From positions 1-21,372 of the forward strand of contig SKGU01000322.1 of NCBI GenBank assembly GCA_007117255.1: a stretch of 21,372 nucleotides of DNA, written 5' to 3'. The notes beneath the pieces were generated by a model. That model had not been told where the DNA came from, made no database searches, and saw nothing but the letters and a program-made list of their open reading frames with translations. Below are positions 7,298 to 14,926 of this stretch, piece after piece (the stretch's first letter is position 1; each line of letters starts with the position of its first letter). Made by a program: the position numbers and the translations under genes. Origin of the DNA: Natronohydrobacter sp. (GTDB taxonomy: Bacteria; Pseudomonadota; Alphaproteobacteria; Rhodobacterales; Rhodobacteraceae).

Positions 7298-9274
7298 ATG
7301 AGGCATGGGCAAGGCACGAGGTTGCAATTGCGCGTTATAATGCTGACGCTGGCGGGGTTTATCGCGACAGCTGCAACTGCACAGACAAGCCCGCCCCCCT
7401 CGCGTGCGGCAGGCCTTTTGGGCAGCGCGATAACCTCGGCGCAGGTGGGGCGGACAGACGAAGCACTGCGTCAAGTTGCCGATATTGCACCTATCGCACA
7501 GGACATCGTTCGCTGGCAGGCTTTACGCTCCGGTCATGGCAGTCTGGATGATTATATTGAATTTCTGGACACAAAATCGCACTGGCCATTGCTAAACACC
7601 GTCCAGCGGCAAGCGGAAGAACTGATCGCCAACACCAGCACCACAAAAATCCTGGCATTTTTCGAGAACCGCGCGCCGGTCTCGGAGACCGGCCTTTTGG
7701 CAAAGGTGTTTGCTTTGCGGGATGCGGAGAAGGCGAATGACGCAGAGGCCATGGCCGTGGCCCTGTGGCGCGAGAATACGCTTTCAGGTGAAAGCGAACT
7801 GCGCTTGATCCGGGCCTTTGAACCGGCCCTCGCATCGCACCATGAAGCCCGTCTTGATATGCTGTTATGGCAAGGCGACCGCGCGGCGGCAACGCGACAC
7901 CTGAACCGGGTCAATAGCGGGGCGCAGGCTGTCGCGCGCGCGCGCATCGCATTGCAAGAACGCGCGAACGGTGTGGATGCGTTGGTCGCGGCAGTGCCGG
8001 ACACATTGCAACACCATCCCGGTCTGATGCATGACAGGTTCGAATTCCGAATGCGAGCTGGGAACTATGACGGCGCGGGAGATCTGATTATTGAGCAATC
8101 ACGCCGCCCTGAAGGGCTGGGCGATGCAGATGCTTGGGGCCGCAGGCGCATATTTCTGGTTCGAACCGCCATGTCTGATGGCGATTTCCAGCGCGCCTAT
8201 GATCTGGCAACACCACATGGGCTTCAGGACGGTTTGAATTTTGTGGATCTGGCCTTTCTGGCGGGCTTTATCGCCTTGATTCATCTGGAGCAGCCCGAAG
8301 CTGCGTTGGAGCATTTCCGGGCGCTGCGGGTACGAAGCTCCAGTCCGATTTCGCTGGGCCGCGCGGGATACTGGGAGGGGCGCGCACATGAGGCTTTAGG
8401 CGACGGGATCTCTGCGCAGGCTGCCTATGAATTCGGAGCAGAGCATCAGAGCAGCTTCTATGGCCAAATGGCCGCCGACAGGTTGGGCATGTCTCTTGAC
8501 CCTGCACTTGTACATGGACCAACATACCCGGACTGGCGCGAAACATCACTTGCACAATCAGACCTGTTGGAAGCTGCGCTGTTGTTGCGCGAGGCCGGCC
8601 AATGGCACGAAGCGCGTCGGTTCTTGTTATTTCTTGCCCGGCAACTGGATACAGAAGCAGAGCTTGGCGCGCTTGGTGACTTGATGCTGGCGATAGGCGA
8701 GCCGAATTTCGCCCTGAATGTCGCCAAGATTGCGGTGCAGTCCGAGATCGTTCTGCCCCGTGCCTATTTCCCGCTGACTGATCTGACGCAAGCTGACCTG
8801 CCCGCACCGATGGACTTGGTGAAGGCGATTGCCCGCCGCGAAAGCGAATTCGACCCGGCGGTGGTTAGCCCTGCCGATGCTCGCGGGTTGATGCAGGTAT
8901 TGCCGGGTACAGGTCAGATGATGGCGCGAAAACTGGGCGTGCCGTTTCAGGCCAGCGATCTGACTGGAAATCCAGGCCTGAATGCCCGGTTGGGTGCGGC
9001 CTATTTGAGTGAATTGCGCGACGAATTTGGTCCGTCTCTGGCGCTTGTCGCTGCCGGGTACAATGCCGGGCCGGGTCGTCCGCGCCAGTGGATTCCGCGC
9101 CTCGGCGATCCACGCGATGCATCTGTCGATTTTGTCACATGGGTTGAAAGCGTTCCGTTTTCTGAAACACGCAACTACATCATGCGCGTGGCCGAATCGC
9201 TGGTGATCTATAGGTCACGGCTGGCGGGCAGCCCGCAGCCTATCGGTATGGAAGCGCTGCTGCGCGGGCGCTGA
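7298..9274 (+). CDS. Soluble lytic murein transglycosylase (Slt70-like)
   Basis: This exported enzyme is predicted to cleave the beta-1,4 bond between MurNAc and GlcNAc in peptidoglycan, forming 1,6-anhydroMurNAc. From the ATG at 7298 the 658-residue product starts with a signal peptide (basic RHGQGTRLQLR then a hydrophobic run ending ATAATAQ). A long alpha-helical repeat region follows, as in the superhelical U-domain of Slt70. The C-terminal SLT domain carries the catalytic Glu in AIARRESEFDP (about residue 515), then GLMQVLPGT, AGYNAGPGR and ETRNYIMRV, the canonical motif series. AAGAAAG upstream supports 7298; an ATG at 7268 ten codons earlier is also possible but lacks a good binding site. 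It is divergent from dapA and ends 3 bases from the convergent exporter gene. Confidence 0.93.
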   Translation: MRHGQGTRLQLRVIMLTLAGFIATAATAQTSPPPSRAAGLLGSAITSAQVGRTDEALRQVADIAPIAQDIVRWQALRSGHGSLDDYIEFLDTKSHWPLLNTVQRQAEELIANTSTTKILAFFENRAPVSETGLLAKVFALRDAEKANDAEAMAVALWRENTLSGESELRLIRAFEPALASHHEARLDMLLWQGDRAAATRHLNRVNSGAQAVARARIALQERANGVDALVAAVPDTLQHHPGLMHDRFEFRMRAGNYDGAGDLIIEQSRRPEGLGDADAWGRRRIFLVRTAMSDGDFQRAYDLATPHGLQDGLNFVDLAFLAGFIALIHLEQPEAALEHFRALRVRSSSPISLGRAGYWEGRAHEALGDGISAQAAYEFGAEHQSSFYGQMAADRLGMSLDPALVHGPTYPDWRETSLAQSDLLEAALLLREAGQWHEARRFLLFLARQLDTEAELGALGDLMLAIGEPNFALNVAKIAVQSEIVLPRAYFPLTDLTQADLPAPMDLVKAIARRESEFDPAVVSPADARGLMQVLPGTGQMMARKLGVPFQASDLTGNPGLNARLGAAYLSELRDEFGPSLALVAAGYNAGPGRPRQWIPRLGDPRDASVDFVTWVESVPFSETRNYIMRVAESLVIYRSRLAGSPQPIGMEALLRGR

Positions 9275-9277
9275 TCA

Positions 9278-9898
9278 TCAGGTCAGCGCGATTACAAATC
9301 CCACGGCAATCAGCAACCCACCCGCGATCCGGTTCGTGCGGGCAATCGCAGTCCCTGATTTCAACAGGGCGCGGGCTTTGTCGATCAGAACTGCCAGCCC
9401 CAGATTGCCCAGCATTGGAATGGCGGCAGATACGAACAGGATCGCCATGATGTCTGGCCATGTCAGCCGCGTCAGATCGAAAAACCCCGGCAAGACGCCC
9501 ATGTAAAACAGGATGGCCTTCGGATTGGCGAGAATGACAGTGACACCCGCAGCAAAGCCTGCTGCCGCACCCGGCCGCGTCAAACGACTATCAGCAGAGA
9601 GGTCACGCGCGGCGTGCCGGATAAGCTGCGCGCCCATGACTACGAACATGGCGACAGCGACCCATTTCATCGCTTCCAGCAAGTCACCATAGATCGACAA
9701 AATCCATGTCAGCCCGAAGATCGCAGCAAGGGGCCAGAACATATCGCCTAACGCAACCCCCACCGCCAAGGGTGCGGCTGACGCGAAGCCACCCGACATG
9801 GCGCGCGCGGTCAGGGCCACCCAGACTGGGCCGGGCGTCAGAAACAGGATCAGAATGGCGCCTGCATAAAAGGCAAGCTCTAGGGCTGTGATCGTCAT
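9278..9898 (-). CDS. LysE/RhtB-family amino-acid exporter-like protein
   Basis: The 206-residue product is strongly hydrophobic with about six spans and the family signature near the N-terminus: AGAILILFLTPGPVWVALTARAMSGG. A second hallmark is GVTVILANPKAILFYMGVLPGFFD in the middle, where family members have N-P-K-A-x-L-F. This supports a LysE/RhtB-type inner-membrane exporter of amino acids or related small molecules; the substrate cannot be read from sequence. The ATG at 9898 overlaps the stop of the VOC-domain gene by 4 nt (ATGA), and that gene overlaps recF in the same way, so the three are likely co-translated. It ends 3 bases from the convergent transglycosylase gene with no room for a dedicated terminator. 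Confidence 0.9.
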   Translation of the reverse strand: MTITALELAFYAGAILILFLTPGPVWVALTARAMSGGFASAAPLAVGVALGDMFWPLAAIFGLTWILSIYGDLLEAMKWVAVAMFVVMGAQLIRHAARDLSADSRLTRPGAAAGFAAGVTVILANPKAILFYMGVLPGFFDLTRLTWPDIMAILFVSAAIPMLGNLGLAVLIDKARALLKSGTAIARTNRIAGGLLIAVGFVIALT

Positions 9899-10332
9899 TG
9901 TGCCTCTGGCAATGTCAGGCTGCCATCATCCGATAATGGCCAGAACGGGTTATGGGCCAATTCCCAGACATGGCCATCGGGATCGGCGAAATACCCCGAA
10001 TAACCACCCCAGAACACGGCTTCTGGGGCTTTCAGCGCAGTTGCGCCCGCAGTGAGTGCTTCTGCAAAGGTCGCATCGACTTCCTCGCGGCTGTTGAAAT
10101 TCTGACACAAGGTCACGGCCCCCGCACCAAGCGCTGCGCCTTCGCGGCCTTGATCCTTCGCCAGTTCCGCGCGCCCGAACAGCATCAGTGCTTGTCCGTG
10201 AAGCTGAAAACAGGCCATGCCCTCGACCTCTTGTGCAGTGGCCCAGCCGAGGCCTTTGTAGAAAGCCTTGGCGCGGGCAAGATCTGTCACGCCAAGGGTA
10301 ATCAGGGTGACGCGCTGCCGGGGCAAGCTCAT
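9895..10332 (-). CDS. VOC-superfamily (glyoxalase/bleomycin-resistance/dioxygenase fold) protein
   Basis: The 145-residue product has the paired beta-alpha-beta-beta-beta layout of the vicinal-oxygen-chelate fold. The first half opens VTLITLGVTDLARAKAFYKGLGW, and the second half closes GYSGYFADPDGHVWELAHNPFW, where the Glu of WEL is a usual metal ligand. This is the small single-domain group often annotated as glyoxalase-like; actual activity (isomerase, dioxygenase, sequestration of a toxic compound) cannot be assigned. Start ATG at 10332 overlaps the recF TGA by 4 nt, and its own TGA overlaps the exporter ATG by 4 nt. The location directly behind recF, in a translationally coupled chain, is unusual for this family. 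Confidence 0.88.
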   Translation of the reverse strand: MSLPRQRVTLITLGVTDLARAKAFYKGLGWATAQEVEGMACFQLHGQALMLFGRAELAKDQGREGAALGAGAVTLCQNFNSREEVDATFAEALTAGATALKAPEAVFWGGYSGYFADPDGHVWELAHNPFWPLSDDGSLTLPEAQ

Positions 10333-11423
10333 TGGGAAATCTCCTGCAACTGCGAGAGCCCGTCACTCTCAAATACGTTGAAATGCTGCGCCCGTACCCC
10401 AAGTTCTGTGAACAGCTCTGCGCCAGTACCTGTCAGAAAAGCCTGTGCGCCAAGATCACACACTGCGTCATAAAGCGCCGCCCGGCGGCCAACGTCAAGA
10501 TGCGCTGCCACTTCATCCAGAAGCAGAATTGGCGGGCCACCGCGCAAGGTTGCAAGCGCGCGCGCGTTGGCCAGAATGATCGAGATCAGCAGCGCCTTCT
10601 GTTCGCCGGTCGAGCAATGTTGCGCGGCCATGCCCTTGGTTGCCCAGATTGCCTGTAGATCAGCACGGTGCGGCCCGGCCAGGCTGCGCCCTGCCGCCAT
10701 ATCACGCCTGCGCCCTTCGGCCAGCAGTGTGGCCAGCTCACCCGCTTGATGCGGCGCTGTGCAATCAAGTGTCAACTCTGCTTCGGGAAATGGCCCATCC
10801 GGGTCGCCATGGGCCGCGAGGCTTGCCAGACCATGACGCCGATTGGCGGCGATCTTCGCGCCCGCCTCTGCCATTTGCGCCTCCAGCGCCGCATACCATC
10901 GCGCGTTGTTAATACCTTCACGCAACAACTTGTTGCGCTGGCGCATGGCCTTTTCATAGCTCAAAGACTGCGCCGCATGGTCTGGACGGAAACTCAGGAC
11001 AATCCGGTCCAGAAACCGTCTGCGCCCATCCGCGCCTTCAAGCCAGAGCCGGTCCATCGCGGGCGTCAGCCACAGCATCGCCGTCACTTCACCCAAAGCC
11101 GTTTGCGGGGCAGCTTTCTCGTCGATCCGTAGTTGGCGCGACTGGCCCGGCTCTGCCCATGTCTCGACGGCGCGCAGACCGTCAGGTGCAGCGATTTCAG
11201 CCCGGATTTTCCAGCCCAGCGCCTGCGGACGCCGCGCTATTTCATCCACACTGGCCCGGCGCAGGCCGCGTCCTGGCGACAACAACGAAACCGCCTCAAG
11301 AATGTTCGTCTTGCCCGCCCCATTCAGCCCCGACAGGACAACGGGCCGCCCATCCAGCACCATCCGCGTGCGCTGATGCGAGCGGAAGTGCGATAGTGTC
11401 AGAGAGGAGACAAAAACCGACAT
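10329..11423 (-). CDS. recF: DNA replication and repair protein RecF
   Basis: RecF is an SMC-like ATPase that binds gapped DNA and, with RecO and RecR, helps load RecA. The 364-residue product begins MSVFVSSLTLSHFRSHQR, matching the family start. It carries the Walker A motif SGLNGAGKTN (31-40), the ABC-type signature STGEQKALLIS (271-281) and Walker B PILLLDEVAAHLD (298-310). I chose the ATG at 11423; an 18-codon upstream extension would run into the terminator hairpin at 11464-11490 and is rejected. No good ribosome-binding site is visible before 11423. The gene follows dnaN in the classical dnaA-dnaN-recF order, but an intrinsic terminator lies between dnaN and recF. Its 3' end overlaps the VOC-domain gene. 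Confidence 0.96.
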   Translation of the reverse strand: MSVFVSSLTLSHFRSHQRTRMVLDGRPVVLSGLNGAGKTNILEAVSLLSPGRGLRRASVDEIARRPQALGWKIRAEIAAPDGLRAVETWAEPGQSRQLRIDEKAAPQTALGEVTAMLWLTPAMDRLWLEGADGRRRFLDRIVLSFRPDHAAQSLSYEKAMRQRNKLLREGINNARWYAALEAQMAEAGAKIAANRRHGLASLAAHGDPDGPFPEAELTLDCTAPHQAGELATLLAEGRRRDMAAGRSLAGPHRADLQAIWATKGMAAQHCSTGEQKALLISIILANARALATLRGGPPILLLDEVAAHLDVGRRAALYDAVCDLGAQAFLTGTGAELFTELGVRAQHFNVFESDGLSQLQEISQ

Positions 11424-11463
11424 AGCCCAGCGGTAGAAAGTTTCGCAGCAAGTTTCCAGCACG

Positions 11464-11490
11464 AAAAAGCCCCGCATTCAGCGGGGCTTT
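11464..11490 (-). terminator. Rho-independent terminator between dnaN and recF
   Basis: Reading the minus strand, a perfect 10-bp stem (AAAGCCCCGC, loop TGAAT, GCGGGGCTTT) continues into a T run covering 11464-11468. It lies 22 bases after the dnaN stop and about 40 bases before the recF start. It probably ends or attenuates transcription from dnaA-dnaN, so recF would need its own promoter or read-through. Confidence 0.85.
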
Positions 11491-11512
11491 GCGAGTGCGA
11501 TTATGTGCGGAC

Positions 11513-12631
11513 TTAAACCCGCATCGGCATCACGACATAAACTGCACTGGTATCATTGCCCTCACGCATCAGCGTCGGATCGCCGGAAGAGTTGAACAGG
11601 AAGACCGCGTTTTCACGATCCACCTGATTTGCGATCTCCAGCAGATACTTTGCGTTGAAGCCGATTTCCAACCGCTCATCGCCATAGGCAACAATCAGTT
11701 CTTCTTCAGCCGCACCAGAATCAGGCGCATTGACCGACAGGACCAGCTTGTCATCTTCCAATGCCAGTTTGACTGCACGCGAACGCTCGGATGACACTGT
11801 GGCCACGCGGTCAACCGCCTTGGCAAATTCCGCAGCATCAACTTCCAGTCGCTTGGTATTCTGGGTCGGAATGACGCGGGTATAATCGGGAAAAGTTCCG
11901 TCGATGACTTTTGACGTCAGCGTGATGTCAGGCGTGGCAAAACGGATCTTTGTTTCTGATACCGATACGGCGATTTCCATTTCGTCATCATCGAGCAGCT
12001 TACGCAATTCACCGACTGTCTTGCGCGGAACAATCACACCAACCATTTGTTCGGCCCCAGCGGGTAAAGTCGCGTCAATTCGGGCCAACCGATGACCATC
12101 AGTGGCCACGCAGCGCAGCATGCGCCCGCCATCACCGTCGGCCACATGCATATAAACACCATTCAGGTAATAGCGCGTCTCTTCCGTCGAGATCGCGAAT
12201 TTCGCCTTGTCGAAAAGCCTGCGCAGGACAGACGCTGGTGCAGCGAAATTAGCGCTATATTCACTGCTGGCCATAACCGGGAAGTCTTCTTTCGGCAAAG
12301 TCGCCAATGAAAAGGTAGAGCGCCCCGCAGAGACCTGCAGACGACCGGTGCGCGCATCATTGACCATTTCCACCAATGCCCCATCGGGCAACTTGCGAAC
12401 GATCTCGTGCAAAAGAACCGCAGATACCGTTGTTGCGCCAGCACTTTCGACCATTGCGGGCGCTCGGTCCACAACTTCGATATCAAGATCGGTCGCGCGC
12501 AAGCGAACACTGGCTTCATCAGCTTCAATCAGCACATTGGCCAGAATCGGGATAGTGTTGCGCCGTTCGACCACAGATTGCGCCTGAGACAAGGCCTTGA
12601 GCAAAACGGCCCGTTCAATACTGATCTTCAT
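11513..12631 (-). CDS. dnaN: DNA polymerase III beta subunit (sliding clamp) DnaN
   Basis: DnaN forms the dimeric ring that holds DNA polymerase III on the template and recruits many repair and replication partners. The 372-residue product begins MKISIERAVLLKALSQAQ and contains the repeated clamp motifs ERRNTIPILANVLIEA (22-37), STEETRYYLNGVYMH and the central ATDGHRLA. It ends in the invariant-type tail VVMPMRV, which lines the peptide-binding pocket. Length and ends are typical. The ATG at 12631 is preceded by GGGA about 10 bases upstream. The gene lies 105 bases downstream of dnaA in the same direction; no separate strong promoter is evident in that gap. No deviations seen. Confidence 0.98.
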   Translation of the reverse strand: MKISIERAVLLKALSQAQSVVERRNTIPILANVLIEADEASVRLRATDLDIEVVDRAPAMVESAGATTVSAVLLHEIVRKLPDGALVEMVNDARTGRLQVSAGRSTFSLATLPKEDFPVMASSEYSANFAAPASVLRRLFDKAKFAISTEETRYYLNGVYMHVADGDGGRMLRCVATDGHRLARIDATLPAGAEQMVGVIVPRKTVGELRKLLDDDEMEIAVSVSETKIRFATPDITLTSKVIDGTFPDYTRVIPTQNTKRLEVDAAEFAKAVDRVATVSSERSRAVKLALEDDKLVLSVNAPDSGAAEEELIVAYGDERLEIGFNAKYLLEIANQVDRENAVFLFNSSGDPTLMREGNDTSAVYVVMPMRV

Positions 12632-12736
12632 GCCCTTGATCCCATTCTTTTGCAGGCAGAAAATGCCCTGCCGGGGAGCGAGAGCCTAGTCAATTCTGCC
12701 ACCGCGACAAGTGGTTTTTACATTTTGCGGGGTTTA

Positions 12737-14077
12737 TCAGCTTTCCAGAAGACGGCGCAACAGTTCGATGTCTTCATTCAGCTGGCTGTCGGTTCCACGC
12801 ATCTCTTCCACCTTTCGCACACCATGCAAAATCGTGGTGTGATCGCGCCCACCAAAGCGCCGACCTATTTCGGGCAGCGAACGTGAAGTGAGTTCCTTGG
12901 ACAGATACATCGCGATCTGACGCGGACGCGCAATCGTGCGGGTACGTTTTGGGCCAAGCATATCCGATAGCCGGATATTGAAATGCTCTGCCACCTTGCG
13001 CTGAATTTCTTCGACTGTGACCCGACGTTCAGAGGTCCGCAAGATGTCAGAAAGGCAGTCCTGCACCATATCCATGCTGATTTCCTGGCCAATCAGGCTG
13101 GAAAACGCGAACAGCCGCTGCAACGCGCCTTCAAGAACGCGCACATTTGTCGTGATCCGATGCGCAAGAAACTCGAAAATCCCGTCACTGATCTTGACGC
13201 TGCCATAGGTCTGCGAGAACTGCGCTGCCTTGCGCTGCAAAATGCCCAGTCGTAGCTCGTAATTGGTAGGATGCAGGTCAACCACCAACCCGCATTGCAT
13301 ACGCGAGGAAATCCGTGCCTCCAGATCTTTTATTTCGCCCGGCGCGCGGTCAGCAGATATGATGATCTGCTTGTTTTGATCAACTAACGCATTGAAAGTA
13401 TGAAAGAATTCTTCCTGCGTGCTGTCTTTGCCTGCAATGAACTGAACATCATCGACCATAAGCACATCGACCGAGCGAAAGATGTTCTTGAAATCCATGA
13501 TCTCGCGGTCGCGCAGCGCCTGCACGAAACGATACATAAATTTCTCCGCCGATAGAAAGAGAACCTGAAGATCCGGCCTTTTCTCGGTCAACTCCCACGC
13601 GATGGCCTGCATCAAATGCGTTTTGCCAAGCCCAACCCCACCGTAAAGAAACAACGGGTTGAAGGTAACTGCGCCACCTTCGGCAACGCGACGCGCGGCG
13701 GCATGGGCCAACTCATTGGGCTTGCCGACAACAAAATTGTCGAATCTCAGTTTTGAATCGAGGGTCGATCCCTGAAGAACCTGATCATTTGAGCTTGGCT
13801 GCCGGACAGGCTCGGCTTGAACGCGCGGCGCAGCATTGCTTCCAACAATGAAATCAAGCCGGATCACATCATTTCCGGTATTGCGCATCAGCGTCAGAAT
13901 CTGATCGTGATAGTTGCGTTTAACCCAGTCACCTACAAATCGCGATGGAGCACGGAACCGCGCAACGCCATCGCCTATCTCAAGGCATTCAAGCGGTTCT
14001 ATCCAGCTTTTGTGGTTACTGTCCCCAACTTCGCGCCGCAACTCATCAGAAATCTCCGCCCAAAGTTCCGCCACCAT
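12737..14077 (-). CDS. dnaA: Chromosomal replication initiator DnaA
   Basis: DnaA is the AAA+ ATPase that binds DnaA boxes and melts the replication origin. The 446-residue product has all four domains: an N-terminal domain (1-80), a short variable linker (about 81-105), the AAA+ core with Walker A GGVGLGKTH (146-154) and Walker B VDVLMVDDVQF (203-213), and the C-terminal helix-turn-helix with signature GGRDHTTILHGVRK (409-422). An upstream ATG at 14088-14090 is in another frame, so 14077 is used; the GGGGGC just before it may serve as a binding site, at tight spacing. A leader of about 380 bases separates it from rpsT, with three GANTC sites, suggesting cell-cycle-linked control as known in other alphaproteobacteria (inference). 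Confidence 0.98.
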   Translation of the reverse strand: MVAELWAEISDELRREVGDSNHKSWIEPLECLEIGDGVARFRAPSRFVGDWVKRNYHDQILTLMRNTGNDVIRLDFIVGSNAAPRVQAEPVRQPSSNDQVLQGSTLDSKLRFDNFVVGKPNELAHAAARRVAEGGAVTFNPLFLYGGVGLGKTHLMQAIAWELTEKRPDLQVLFLSAEKFMYRFVQALRDREIMDFKNIFRSVDVLMVDDVQFIAGKDSTQEEFFHTFNALVDQNKQIIISADRAPGEIKDLEARISSRMQCGLVVDLHPTNYELRLGILQRKAAQFSQTYGSVKISDGIFEFLAHRITTNVRVLEGALQRLFAFSSLIGQEISMDMVQDCLSDILRTSERRVTVEEIQRKVAEHFNIRLSDMLGPKRTRTIARPRQIAMYLSKELTSRSLPEIGRRFGGRDHTTILHGVRKVEEMRGTDSQLNEDIELLRRLLES

Positions 14078-14455
14078 CGCCCCCAGTCATTTCTTGTTCT
14101 AGTGTCCGAATGCAAGAGGCTCGCCTCGCCTCGTCGCATCTTATGCGCCGATCACAGGCTAGGCACGCAAGTCACCCAAGATCGAGACTAGGTCCCGATC
14201 AACGATGTTTCTCATTGCAGCATTCAGACACGAATCCGCAGCAACACCAACACAAAAAGTACAACGCCGACCTATAACAAACCATCCGGGACAACAGCGC
14301 CCGGCACAGCCGTCAAGGACCCCCAAGGTCAATTCGAGTCGCAAAGTGACATTACCAAGGACGCAAGTTGGATCGCAACACAACAACAGCCTTGACGGCA
14401 CAGGTAGTGACAAAGAATCGGCGGGCTGCGATAAATCCGCACTTGCATCAGACAT
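14078..14455 (-). promoter_or_regulatory. Long non-coding dnaA leader / promoter region
   Basis: About 380 bases between the rpsT terminator and dnaA contain no convincing gene. In the dnaA sense the DNA is G/T-rich: the plus strand of 14221-14280 is 47 of 60 A or C by my count. GANTC sites, the target of the alphaproteobacterial cell-cycle methylase CcrM, occur at 14232-14236, 14336-14340 and 14415-14419. I find no exact DnaA box (TTATCCACA or its complement) and no AT-rich unwinding region, so I do not call an origin here. No clear -35/-10 pair stands out. Confidence 0.5.
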
Positions 14456-14484
14456 AAAAAAAGGCGCCCTGAGGCGCCCTTTTT
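14456..14484 (-). terminator. Rho-independent terminator after rpsT
   Basis: On the minus strand two GGCGCC hexamers (14473-14478 and 14463-14468) pair with a 4-base loop and continue into a run of seven T residues (14456-14462). It lies about 20 bases after the rpsT stop and insulates rpsT from the dnaA region. The A/T flanks make it partly symmetrical, so it could also act on the plus strand, though no plus-strand gene precedes it. Confidence 0.88.
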
Positions 14485-14505
14485 CGTTGCGTCACAAAAT
14501 GTAAC

Positions 14506-14772
14506 TCAAGCACTCAAAGCTTTGATGCGCGCAGAAAGACGCGACATTTTGCGCGCAACTGTATTCTTGTGCATCACACCTTTTGTAACACCGCGTGCCA
14601 ATTCTGGCTGGGCTTGACGAAGCGCATCCTTCGCAGCATCGGCATTCCCTGATGCAATAGCTTCTTCAACTTTGCGCAGGAAGGTGCGGATGCGCGAGCG
14701 ACGCGCTTTGTTGACTTCTGTGCGCCGCTCAAGCTGACGTGCGCGTTTCTTTGACTGGGGCGTATTGGCCAT
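14506..14772 (-). CDS. rpsT: 30S ribosomal protein S20
   Basis: S20 is a small helical primary binder of 16S rRNA in the 30S subunit. The 88-residue product starts MANTPQSKKRARQLERRTEVN, with the conserved basic first helix, the R-S-R-I-R-T-F segment, and the late GVTKGVMHKNTVARKMSRLSARI motif. Length matches the family. The ATG at 14772 is preceded by GAAAG. It is monocistronic by appearance: a terminator follows at 14456-14484 and a leader of about 130 bases with a 9-bp inverted repeat precedes it. S20 represses its own translation in enterobacteria; whether the leader hairpin does the same here is only a possibility. Confidence 0.98.
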   Translation of the reverse strand: MANTPQSKKRARQLERRTEVNKARRSRIRTFLRKVEEAIASGNADAAKDALRQAQPELARGVTKGVMHKNTVARKMSRLSARIKALSA

Positions 14773-14822
14773 GGGCTTTCGTCTTTCGTATCCGTTTCAA
14801 ATCTATCACGCAACGGACCTGC

Positions 14823-14843
14823 GACTGACCTGAAAGGTCAGTC
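14823..14843. repeat. Perfect inverted repeat in the rpsT leader
   Basis: GACTGACCT (14823-14831) and AGGTCAGTC (14835-14843) form a 9-bp stem with a 3-base loop, about 50 bases upstream of the rpsT start codon. No T tract follows on the minus strand. It could be an RNA hairpin in the rpsT leader or an operator for a dimeric regulator. Confidence 0.7.
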
Positions 14844-14903
14844 CGACTCGTGCCTAAAGCGGGCCCACGCGCATGTAGCAGGGGCTATACGTTACACATT
14901 CGC

Positions 14904-14926
14904 AAAAGAAAAGCGCGAATCGCGCT
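14904..14926 (-). terminator. Probable rho-independent terminator after the enoyl-CoA hydratase gene
   Basis: On the minus strand AGCGCG, loop ATT, CGCGCT is followed by TTTCTTTT. The stem is only 6 bp and its first base lies in the hydratase stop codon, but the T-rich tail and position favour a terminator. Confidence 0.6.

Noticed and set aside
7168..7317. 50-residue N-terminal extension of DapA
   Set aside because: The ATG at 7167 has an AGGAGG site and gives the family start; the extension overlaps the likely promoter and the divergent gene.
11424..11477. 18-residue N-terminal extension of RecF
   Set aside because: It would begin inside the dnaN terminator hairpin, and the family start MSVFVSSL lies at 11423.
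14078..14455. Replication origin oriC upstream of dnaA
   Set aside because: No exact or near-exact cluster of DnaA boxes (TTATCCACA) and no AT-rich unwinding segment were found; proximity to dnaA alone is not enough.
14159..14455. 98-codon minus-strand ORF in the dnaA leader
   Set aside because: It starts at the edge of the rpsT terminator, has a cysteine/valine/glycine-rich composition unlike neighbouring proteins, no binding site and no recognisable motif; it reflects the G/T-rich base bias.
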